Shown piece after piece: positions 1-9,400 of a DNA stretch of 21,599 nucleotides. Each line of letters starts with the position of its first letter. Positions within the stretch are counted from its first letter, which is position 1. The DNA is from Finegoldia magna_J. GTDB taxonomy: Bacteria; Bacillota; Clostridia; Tissierellales; Peptoniphilaceae. The notes below the pieces were generated by a model. The model did not search any database, was not told the DNA's origin, and saw nothing but the letters and a program-made list of their open reading frames with translations. The DNA is taken from NCBI RefSeq assembly GCF_002243175.1, contig NZ_NDYF01000005.1, positions 1 through 21,599 of the forward strand, written 5' to 3'. Both the position numbers and the translations under genes were made by a program.

Positions 1-2
1 CA

Positions 3-170
3 GGAAACATCGCATTAGAAGAAGGCGTAGAAATGGTAATGCCAGGAGATAACGCAAAATTCATAATCGAATTAATCACTCCAATCGCAATCGAAGAAGG
101 ATTAAGATTTGCCATCAGAGAAGGCGGAAGAACAGTAGGAGCTGGCGTTGTTTCTAAAATTATTGAATAA
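3..170 (+). CDS. tuf: Elongation factor Tu, C-terminal fragment (5' end outside window)
   Basis: The reading frame is open from the left edge and gives 55 residues ending in VGAGVVSKIIE. This is the end of EF-Tu domain 3, with the conserved stretches MVMPGDN, ELITPIAIEEGLRFAIREGGRTVGAG and V-(V/T)-x-I-xx. EF-Tu is the cytoplasmic GTPase that delivers aminoacyl-tRNA to the ribosome; domain 3 contacts the tRNA T-stem and EF-Ts. Only this part is visible, so the G domain cannot be checked. The gene ends with TAA and a strong hairpin terminator follows about 20 bases later, so it probably closes a transcription unit. Identification is very secure because the family is so conserved. Confidence 0.97.
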   Translation, partial: GNIALEEGVEMVMPGDNAKFIIELITPIAIEEGLRFAIREGGRTVGAGVVSKIIE

Positions 171-190
171 TTAATATACTAAGACTATTT

Positions 191-217
191 AGCTCTCACT
201 TAGGTGAGGGCTTTTTT
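191..217 (+). terminator. Rho-independent terminator of tuf
   Basis: A 9-bp stem (191-199 pairs with 204-212, with one G-U pair) closes a 4-base loop and runs straight into six T residues at 212-217. It begins 20 bases after the tuf stop codon. Confidence 0.9.
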
Positions 218-583
218 ATTTGTACATTTTTAGAATACATTTGGAAAATAAAATAATTAATTGAAAAAATATTTCAAAACTTAAATATTGAACAATGTTC
301 TAGTTCTAAAAAGAATATACATATATTAAAAAATAATATTTTAATTGACAAATTTCAAATAGTATGATAACTTAAAAAATAGATAGAGATATATAATATA
401 AAAGCACAAAACTGAACAAAACACTATTAGTAAATACTAACATAACAATGGGATTTATTGAAATAAAGTGCAAGAGTTTTGAAGAACATTATAATTCAAC
501 ATAAACCACATATTATGAGATTTTATAACAATATTAAATATCCTATCAATTTTACAAGAAGGAGGTTTATTAATTAATCGAAA
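218..583 (+). other. Non-coding AT-rich region and long leader between tuf and the first secreted-protein gene
   Basis: About 370 bases hold no credible ORF. Visible structure consists of short inverted repeats: TTGAAA-aaata-TTTCAA at 261-277, GAACA-a-TGTTC at 290-300 and TTAGTA-aa-TACTAA at 427-440. A 7-base complement (407-413 with 475-481) could fold the leader back on itself. A candidate promoter lies at 345-373. If that promoter is used, the mRNA leader of the next gene is roughly 200 bases, long enough to carry regulation. No riboswitch class or T-box signature was recognised. Confidence 0.5.
345..373 (+). promoter_or_regulatory. Candidate sigma-A promoter for the tandem secreted-protein genes
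   Basis: A perfect -35 box TTGACA sits at 345-350. Seventeen bases downstream is a weak -10 (TAACTT, 368-373) preceded by the extended -10 dinucleotide TG at 365-366. A separate TATAAT at 392-397 has no good -35 and could be an alternative. The start site is inferred, not shown. Confidence 0.4.
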
Positions 584-1966
584 ATGAAAAGTAAGTACAG
601 GTTCTTTTCTGCAATTTTACTGTTATCGTTTTTATTGACTTCGATTCCGCAAGAATTTTTTAATAAATCATATGCGGATAGTGAAATCAAAATTGAAGAG
701 TATGAATTATCTGATTTATCACAACTTAGGGATATTAATGATAATTATAATCTAATGATGAGTGAAGACGAAATAGCAAAAGAAAGTTCTGTTCTAAAAG
801 GAGCGAGAATTGAAGGGAATAAAGCATATGATATTCCATTAATGAAAAAGGCTCAAGATGATTTGGTATTACTGTCACAAGACAGATGTATAAATTTACC
901 TGCAGGTGTAAGTAGTTACAATTCTCAACAATTTTTTTATATCGGTTCTATTGGAGCTAGGATTCAGTTGTTAAGAAAAGTAAATAGATTTATTAACTTA
1001 ATGACAACAGAATACATTTATAAAATCCAAGAAGCTCATAACTTGGCAGCTCAAGTTGCTTTTGAATCTGTTATGGTAGCGATTAATCCATTTAATGGCA
1101 AAAAAGATGTATTAGCAGCAATAGATAAATTGGATAAAAACTTTGAAAAGATTATAAGTATGAGAGATTTAACTTCAAGCGATCAAGCAACAGTTTATGT
1201 CAAAAGGTTGATGTATAAAAATATTTCAGAAGCAAGAAAATCATCTAATAAATACTTTGACAAAGGCGATTATGGAGCCAAAGGAAAAGAAGAATTTATA
1301 CAAAGTATTTTTAGGACTGAAGTTAATGAAATTAACAAAGAAGTAGGTAAAAAAATAACATTTGGTCAGTTGGTCGAACTAGATGCAAGATTAAAATCTG
1401 CAGCGTCATCGGCATATCTTTCCAAGGAAGTATTAGCAAATCCTGGATGGTTAAATGAGACTGTTTTGGGCGAGATTAGAAGACAAAATGGTTTGAAATC
1501 AAAATACAGATCTGTTATAGATAAGGAAGATTTTGATATGTGGCAAAATCTAGTAAAAAAAGTTGTAGATAAAAAAGTAGAAAAAAATCCTAGATATGAT
1601 TCGATAGCAAATGCTATATACGACTTATGGGATTTTAATAGCAAGCTGTTAGATAAATATTCACGATCTTTAAAGAAGGAAGATTTTGAAGTTCATGGCT
1701 TGTTTATTCCATCATCTTATGTTGAACCATATCAAATAGCTAGTATACAATGGATAGTTTCACCTACTTTTGACAAAGTTCCAGCGGGCATGAAATCCCA
1801 AAGTTCTAACATTATTATTGGGTTTGGTGGACAAAAAGCTCAGTATGGAAATTATAACAATTATGTAGCTGCTAGGTCTTCACTACAAGATGAAGTAGTT
1901 ACAACAAGTATGGATGGCATTAATTCGGATCTTATTTATCCTGATTTTACAGACCCGGAAATATAA
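584..1966 (+). CDS. Secreted alpha-helical protein of unknown function (first of a tandem paralogous pair)
   Basis: This gene encodes 460 residues. A signal peptide is clear (MKSKYRFF, a hydrophobic core of about 14 residues, then cleavage near SYADS at about residue 32), so the protein is exported. The rest has the look of a mostly helical, highly charged soluble domain, and no LPXTG, SLH, LysM or transmembrane anchor is visible. I recognise no family. It is a clear paralogue of the next gene: both share the segments TE(Y/L)IYK(I/V)QEAH, (I/F)NPFN, L(V/I)ELDARLKSA and a C-terminal IIxGxG..YG(N/S)Y block. The only usable start is ATG 584, because an in-frame stop lies just upstream at 575-577. 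The Shine-Dalgarno AAGGAGGT (559-566) is 17 bases from the start, which is unusually far. The two genes are 27 bases apart and are probably co-transcribed. An adhesin or host-protein-binding role is possible but unsupported. Confidence 0.85.
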   Translation: MKSKYRFFSAILLLSFLLTSIPQEFFNKSYADSEIKIEEYELSDLSQLRDINDNYNLMMSEDEIAKESSVLKGARIEGNKAYDIPLMKKAQDDLVLLSQDRCINLPAGVSSYNSQQFFYIGSIGARIQLLRKVNRFINLMTTEYIYKIQEAHNLAAQVAFESVMVAINPFNGKKDVLAAIDKLDKNFEKIISMRDLTSSDQATVYVKRLMYKNISEARKSSNKYFDKGDYGAKGKEEFIQSIFRTEVNEINKEVGKKITFGQLVELDARLKSAASSAYLSKEVLANPGWLNETVLGEIRRQNGLKSKYRSVIDKEDFDMWQNLVKKVVDKKVEKNPRYDSIANAIYDLWDFNSKLLDKYSRSLKKEDFEVHGLFIPSSYVEPYQIASIQWIVSPTFDKVPAGMKSQSSNIIIGFGGQKAQYGNYNNYVAARSSLQDEVVTTSMDGINSDLIYPDFTDPEI

Positions 1967-1993
1967 TAACCATTAAATATTTTGGAGGATAAT

Positions 1994-3373
1994 ATGAAAA
2001 AGAAATTTTTATCAATTATGTTGGCTATGTTAATGGTATTTAATGTAGCAGCACCAGTAATTGCAAGTGCCAATGAACAAAATGATCGTAGTTTAATGGA
2101 AGAATATCAAGAAATGATTCCGCAGCTTTCACAAAATGAAATGTTGAAAGGAGCAACAATTTTAGAAGAAAATAAAGTTAAAAATGTTCCTCTAATGAAA
2201 GCTTATCAAGAAGATATTATGACACTAGCTGAAGACAGAAGTTTTGACATTCCACCTGTAGCTCAAAAATTTAACGAACAAACAATATATGATTTAGACT
2301 CAATAGCTCCTAGAATTAAACTTTTAGGCTTAACAGGAATATTTATGCACAGATGTTCTACAGAACTTATTTATAAAGTTCAAGAAGCTCACAGTAGAGC
2401 AGCTGGAGAAGTATTTGTAGCATTAGTAACAGCTTTCAACCCTTTTAATTCAGTAGAGGATATTGAAAAAGCTTGCGAAAAAATTTCAAGTGTTATGGAT
2501 GAATTAAAACAATTCCCTGATTTAACTGCTGATGATTTCGCTACAATCTACTTAAAGAGAGTTTTCAATAAAAGCTTAGCTGACGCTAGAAAACTTCTTA
2601 ACAATTACTACAGAGATGATTTGTCAGAAGTTGGAGTTAAAGGTAAAAGAGAATTTGTAAGAAATTCACTTTCAAAAGAAATTGCTGATATTACTAAAGC
2701 ATCAAGAACTCAAATCCAAGTAAAAAACCTAATAGAATTAGATGCTAGACTTAAATCAGCTTGTAGCCAAGCATTATTAGAACGTGATGTGTATGCGAGT
2801 CCAAAATGGTTAAGTGGAACAATTGATAAACAATTAAACGAAATTAGAAATATTAAAAATAAAGCTAACAGATATCTTACAGCTGAAGATAGAACTAAAT
2901 TCGATAAAGAATTAAGAAAAGCACAAGATGTTAGAAGAGCAAGAGACGTTTCTTATTCGAGAGCAGCTGAAGGTGTTTACATCTTAAGAGATTATGTTAA
3001 TGAATTAAGAGCAAAATACCCTAAAGAATTTGAATCTATTTTAGCACTTCGCGAAGGAGAAACAATTCCTTGGTCAGAATTCAATGTACAATCTGAATTA
3101 CCTGATCCAGCTAGAATTGCTAAAATTATTTGGTTGAATAATCCATCATTTGACTTCTTACCAGATGGCTTCAAACCAAAAGATTCAGAAGAAATCATTG
3201 TTGGTTATGGTCATGATGACAATAAATTAGAATATGGTTCTTACGAAACATACAAAAACAACAGAGAAAAATTAAGAGCTTCTGAAGAAGTTATTAATCC
3301 AGATTTTGGAGATGACAATTCAGATTCAAATAAAACATCTAATGATGGATATTTAATTTTTGATTTTAATTAG
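1994..3373 (+). CDS. Secreted alpha-helical protein of unknown function (second of the tandem pair)
   Basis: This gene encodes 459 residues from ATG 1994. A longer reading from TTG 1982 is open, but that TTG overlaps the Shine-Dalgarno GGAGG (1984-1988). Starting at 1994 gives correct 5-base spacing and a canonical signal peptide (MKKKFLSIMLAMLMVFNVAAPVIASANE, given here in two parts: MKKKFLSIMLAMLM then VFNVAAPVIASANE; cleavage near residue 27-28). The mature part is charged and helix-rich and parallels the upstream gene along its whole length, so the pair arose by tandem duplication. The first 75 mature residues and the C-terminal tail have diverged most; here the tail is acidic and Asn/Ser-rich. 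No anchor motif and no recognised domain are present. A hairpin follows the stop. The function is unknown; a secreted or surface-bound interaction protein is an inference from export and duplication only. Confidence 0.87.
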   Translation: MKKKFLSIMLAMLMVFNVAAPVIASANEQNDRSLMEEYQEMIPQLSQNEMLKGATILEENKVKNVPLMKAYQEDIMTLAEDRSFDIPPVAQKFNEQTIYDLDSIAPRIKLLGLTGIFMHRCSTELIYKVQEAHSRAAGEVFVALVTAFNPFNSVEDIEKACEKISSVMDELKQFPDLTADDFATIYLKRVFNKSLADARKLLNNYYRDDLSEVGVKGKREFVRNSLSKEIADITKASRTQIQVKNLIELDARLKSACSQALLERDVYASPKWLSGTIDKQLNEIRNIKNKANRYLTAEDRTKFDKELRKAQDVRRARDVSYSRAAEGVYILRDYVNELRAKYPKEFESILALREGETIPWSEFNVQSELPDPARIAKIIWLNNPSFDFLPDGFKPKDSEEIIVGYGHDDNKLEYGSYETYKNNREKLRASEEVINPDFGDDNSDSNKTSNDGYLIFDFN

Positions 3374-3380
3374 TTATATG

Positions 3381-3402
3381 GGGCAAATCTTTTGGTTTGC
3401 CC
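3381..3402 (+). terminator. Hairpin after the tandem pair, probable weak terminator
   Basis: A 9-bp stem (3381-3389 with 3394-3402, one G-U pair) closes a TTTT loop 7 bases after the stop codon. The tail downstream (TTATAAGC) is poor in T, so termination may be partial and allow read-through into the protease gene. Confidence 0.55.
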
Positions 3403-3424
3403 TTATAAGCTAAACTTAATGTAG

Positions 3425-3473
3425 TAAATCTTCTTACAAATCTAAAAATATTTTTAGGGTGTAAGAAGATTTA
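3425..3473. repeat. 14-bp perfect inverted repeat with a second palindrome in its loop, just upstream of the protease gene
   Basis: The arm at 3425-3438 (TAAATCTTCTTACA) is exactly complementary to 3460-3473. The 21-base loop holds a second palindrome, CTAAAAA-TA-TTTTTAG, at 3442-3457. There is no T-run after either end, so it does not look like a simple terminator. It ends 12 bases before the GGAG ribosome-binding site of the protease gene, so it probably lies in that gene's 5' leader or promoter region. It could be an operator or an mRNA-stabilising stem. Confidence 0.7.
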
Positions 3474-3495
3474 TTCACAAACAAAGGAGCAAATT

Positions 3496-6400
3496 ATGAA
3501 AAAATTAAAAATATTTTCAGTTGTACTATCAATAGCATTAATTCTTCCGATTAATCCTATATCAGCTGAAAAACAAATAGTGAAATCCAACAAAGATATT
3601 GTAGAGTTCAAACAAACAGATTCAAGTAATAGAGGAATTAATTTATATGAAAAAAGCATAGAAAATGCTTATTTTAATGATAATTCAAAAAAATTAAAAC
3701 AAGATCCTTACAAAATCCATACGAATTATTCTTCTATCGACAACAAGACTAGTAAAAGAAAATTTCCAAGCACTTTCTTTTTTAGAAGTTTAAGTGATGT
3801 TAATCAATCAAAATTTGATTTGAGAGATATAGGGAAAGTGACAAGCGTAAAAGATCAAGGGCCAAATGGATCTTGTTGGGCTTTTGCAACCTTTGGATCT
3901 GCTGAATCGATCCTAATGCCAGATGAAAGAATGGATTTTTCTGAAAAACACATGAGAAATACTCACGGTTTTGACTGGGGTCCAAGCGATGGTGGAACTA
4001 GAACAGTTTCTTCTGCATACTTGGCTAGAAGGTCTGGTCCTGTTCTAGAAAAAGACGATCCTTATGATATTTACGGATCAGATTCCCCTGAAAACTTGCC
4101 AATAGCAAAGGAATTGACACAAGCAATATTTTTGCCAGATAGAAGAGATTCTACTGATAATAATTTAATTAAATCGATGATAATAAAATACGGTGGAGTC
4201 TACTCAGCAGTTATGGGTGGAGACGATTATCTGAACAAAAAAACTATGGCGCATTATTATTCTGGTAGTCAAGTTCCAAATCACGCTGTAACTATTGTAG
4301 GATGGGATGATAATTATAGCAAAAAGAATTTCAAAACTACACCTCAGGCAGATGGAGCATGGATTTGCAAAAATTCTTGGGGAACTGGTTGGGGAACTCA
4401 AGGCGGATATTATTATGTATCATACTACGACAAAAACATAGGAACACAAAATTCTCAGTATATTTTAAAAGATTTGAATGAAAATGAAAAAATCTGGCAA
4501 TATGATAAATTGGGAATGACAAGTCAAGTCGGATTAGGCGAAGAATCTTATTATGCAAATGTATTTGGTCCAGTAAAAGAAGACACATATCTTTCTTGCG
4601 TAGGATTATGGACCTCTGCAAATGATGCTGAATATGAAGTATTTGTTAACACAAATGTAGATAAAAACGGTGGACTTTCACAAAAAAACAGCATTAAACA
4701 AGGTAAGATGCAATTTGCAGGCTACGAAAAAGTTAAAGTTGAAGACACGCTTATTTCAAAAGGTTCAAAATTCGCTGTAATTGTCAGAATGAAAACTCCG
4801 GGATATAAGTATCCAATTCCAATTGAAAGACCAATCAAAGGATTTTCCTCAAAAACTACAGCAGAAGCTGGGCAATCTTTTGTAAGTAAAGATGGCGAAA
4901 AATGGACAGATTTGACAGATCAAATAAAAAATGCAAATGTCTCATTAAAAGCATTTACAATTGATGGAGAACATATCAATGAAAACGATGAAAATGAAAC
5001 TAAGATAGAAAGCATCAAATTTAAAGAAAAAGAAAAACTTCTAAAAATAGGTGAAACAGTAACATTAGGAATAGATTTATTACCAAATACTGCAAAGACT
5101 GAAGACTTGAAATGGGAAAGTTCTGATAAGACAGTTTGCGATATTGACAAGACTGGAAAAGTTAAAGCTGTTGGATATGGAGAATGTATAATCACTGCAA
5201 AATCAAAAAATTCATATAAAGTTTTTGATACTATGAGAATCAAAGTTGATGAATCAAATGCACAATTCAAGGCTAATATATCTTCAGATAAGCAAACATA
5301 TCTTCAAGGAGAACAAGTAGCTATTAATATAGCACTAAAGGACCAAGATGAAAATCAAATTGTAAATAAAGATATTGAATGTGAAATAGTTACATCTCAT
5401 AATCAAAACTTCAAGTATAATTTGAAGACAAATCTTACTGGAGAATCCAATTTTAATGTTAGACTAGCAAATAATGCCGCTATCGGCAAATACAAAGTAA
5501 ATATATACTACAAAAATAAATTAATAGGAATTAATACTTTCAACGTCGAAAGTAAAGATTTTGTTCCAACAGTTGAAAATCCACTTTTTGTTGACAATAA
5601 ACTAGATAAGGACAAAATCAAACCAAATACTCAAGTAAAATTAGTATCTACAGTTACTAATAAATACAATGAAATTAAAAGATATGCAAAAGTAATGGCT
5701 ACTATAACATCTCCATCTCAAAAAGAATACACTAAATCTCTTTACACTGACAAACAAGGTCAAGCTATATTTGATTGGGAAAAAGAAATATTCAACGAAG
5801 AAGGAGTATATAAAATAAAAATCGACGCTAGTTTAAGCGGGTTCGATAATTTCTCTGAAACACTTGATGTAAATGTAGATAGAAATACCGCAGAGATGAA
5901 AAATCTAGATTTACAAATGAAATTATCGCAAAAAGTTTTTATGGTAAAAACAGAACCTGTAAATGTTGATTTTGTAGTCAATAATGAAAACAAACCAATT
6001 TCTGATGCAAATATTAGATTGACTATAACTGACCCTAATCAAAAATCATATGATGTAAATTTGAAAACGGATAAAGATGGGAAATCTAACTTCTCCATGA
6101 ATTTATCAGAAAGAAATGTAATGGGAACTTATAAAATAGAAGCCGTTGCATACAAAGAAGGATACTACGATGTAGAACAAAAAGATTCTTTCTTTGCTAA
6201 AAAAGATGGAAAATATTTGAATATTTCATTTGAATCAGCAAAAAAAGTCTACAAACTAAATGAATCTGCATATATTAAAATTCAAATCAAAGACCAAAAT
6301 AATAATCCAATGAGAAATTCATCTGTTGATATAAGTATATTGGATCCTAATCAACAAGAAACAAAAATTAGGAAAATGAGCGATTATCAAGGTTATGTAT

Positions 6401-9400
6401 TCATCTATATGACACCAAAAGCTTACACTTCAAAAGGAGAATATTCGATAAAAGCTACTGCGGATTATTATAATTATCCATCATCCTCAGCAAATTATAA
6501 AATTAAATTCGGAGAAGATGATGATGAGTATAAAGGAATTTCAGTTAATGCTAAGAATAAAAAAGATCAGTATTTTGTAGATGAAAATCCTGAAATTAGT
6601 TTCAAAACGGTAGATGAGTTCGGAAATAATGTCAATAATGCGGAAGTTAATATTTCCGTAAAAACTCCAGATGGTAAAGTTATAATAGATAGAACTACAT
6701 CAGATGACAAATCAATCGGAAAGTGGATATACAAACTAAAACTAACTCCAGGTAAGTACGATATAACTTTGAAAGCACAAAAATCAAATTATAAATCATT
6801 ATCCGAATCAATCAGTTTCAATGCAATTGAAAGACCAAAACTTAAAAAAATCAATACCACAATAAATTCGGACAAAAAAATCTACGAAGCAAGTAAAAAT
6901 GCAGTTGTAAAATTAAATGCTAAAGATGAAAATGGAACTGATTTATCTAATTTGGATGTCAAAGTCAAAGAAATATCACCTAATTCAAAGAAAGAATCTA
7001 TGGTTAAGACAGATGACAAAGGAAATGTAAACTTTGATATAGAAGTACAAACTCCAGGAAAATACGAAATATACTTTGAATTAACCAAAGATAATTACGA
7101 AAAAACAATAAAGAGATATGTAATTTATTCACTCTCAAATCAAATTCCTAAGACAAATAATGCTTTCTTTGAAGCTAAAAATGCTCTCGATGTTACAGAT
7201 TATTTGAAAACTCAAAAACCTTTTGTATTAGATGTTAGATCTAAAGCAAATTTTGATAAATCACATATCGAAAATTCATTTAATATGGATTTGAATGATA
7301 AAGACTTCGATGATTTTATGAATAATTTGGACAAAACTACAAACTTATTTGTAGTAAGTAATGTGGAATCAGAAGCAAAAATAAAACAATTAAAGGACAA
7401 AGGATTCAAATCTGTAGCCTATATTAAAGAAGGTATGCAAAAATATATTGAAATCTCAGGAATAGAAAATAAAGATTATAATAAAAATCTTAGATTAGAT
7501 GTAATTCGAGATAAATCAGTATACAATTTCAAAAATGAGATAACATTTAACATTAAAACTACTGATTCAAATCATAATTACATTTCACAAGCAAATGTAA
7601 GCTACAAAATATTTGATTTAGCAGGAACTGAAATCCAAAATGGTGAAATCAAAACAAATGACATTGGCCAAGAAAAACTAAAAGTTAAGCTTCCAGAAAA
7701 CATATATCCAGGAACTTACAAAATTTTAGCTGAAGTTAATAAAGATGGATATTTCAAGGATTACTCATTTACAAAATTTGATATCTCAAATAAAGATGCA
7801 AATGATAATTTTATAAATTATGATGATGCTGATAAATCTTCATATTTTGCTCATTTGAAAAATGATAAAGATAACAATGAAATATTGAAAAACATTTATG
7901 GTAAAAATATCCTAGGTTATTCGATGAATGATTTGAATGATAAAACAAAAATTCTAAATGATGTAGTTGATTTGAAGAAACCAAGTGTTGTACTATTTTC
8001 AAACAAAGAAACTGATTTGAAAAATTTTGCAAACAAATCAAATGACACATACAATTTTGTTAGAATAACATCTGAAAATGATAAATCGTATTTAGAACAA
8101 CAAAATCTTAGAAGATTGATATCCAAAAGTTTTATTGATAAAGACAATAGTATAAGAAATCAAAAATTGTCATTAGGTCAAGATGATAAAATATTGGTGT
8201 TAAACGAAGAAGGAAGAGTTGTAAATCTAATAACTCAAAAAGATTTCAACAATCTTCAAGCTATATTATCAAAACAAAATATTAAAATTGAAGACAAAAA
8301 TGTGGATCCTAATGTAGAATTGAAGACTAATCAAAAGGCAAACATTAAAATAACTTCTCCTAGCACAACAGTAAAAAGAAAAGATGTCGTTCAAATAAAC
8401 GTTGAATTAAAAGATCAAGATACTGGGGAGCATTTAGCTAATAGAAATATAAAATACACTTTACAAGATCCATTTGGAAGAACTGTATCTTATAATAGAC
8501 AAACAGATAAAAATGGTAGACATATATTAAAAATTGGTACGAATGATAAAACTACTTTAGGGAAATATAGCGTAAAAGTGGAATTATTAGATGCTGAATA
8601 CCAAAATGCATTTAAATTTATGCAGTATGAAGTTGTAAGTCAAAATACCCCAGATTTACTTCAAATGAAGGCTTCGATTAAAACTGATAAAGAAAAATAC
8701 GAACTTGGAGATACTATTAATTTGGAAATATTCGTGTCAGATTTGAATGACTCAAAACTTGATAAATCACAGGCTGAAGTTATATTAGAAGATTCAAGCC
8801 AAAAACAATTATTCAAGAAAAGTGCAGTATCAGATAATTCAGGTAAAATCGACTTTGCATTTAACACAAATGATGATAATGTCTTGGGACAATATACTTT
8901 GAAAATTAAAATCTCGAGAGAAGGATTTAAAGATTATACAAAAGAAATTTCAATTCAAGTAGGCAATAAACCATCTAATCCAGAAAATCCAGACGATAAA
9001 CCACAAAATCCTATTGATGTTGAAATAAAAGAACAAAACTTCCCAATATCATTTGAACAAGCTTTTGCTCTTGGATTCTTCGATTCAACTGATAACTTAA
9101 CAATGATAAATGTTAAATCAAAATATGGTTTTAATTATAGTAACTTTGTACTTTACAATAAGGATAATAAGCCTGTTAAAATACAAGATATTATAGATAA
9201 CAAAAGACCTACTATATTCTTAATGGGAGATAGAGTTGATTCACAATCTAATAAAATGTTTGAAAATTCTTCCAATATAAATGATAAAGCATTTAATTTT
9301 GTCAATGTCATTACAAATGGAAATCAAAAGGATTTGGAACAAATTAGCAAAGACAAATTATATTCAGATTCATTTATGAGAGGTAATTCATTAAATGGAC

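Noticed and set aside
261..440. Riboswitch or T-box in the long leader
   Set aside because: Only short AT-rich inverted repeats were seen; no conserved riboswitch or T-box sequence could be identified.
1982..1996. TTG 1982 as start of the second secreted-protein gene
   Set aside because: The TTG overlaps the GGAGG ribosome-binding site; ATG 1994 has proper spacing and starts a canonical signal peptide.
5266..7131. DNA-level tandem repeat or CRISPR-like array
   Set aside because: Repetition is only in the protein fold; nucleotide copies are diverged and spacing is that of Ig-like domains.
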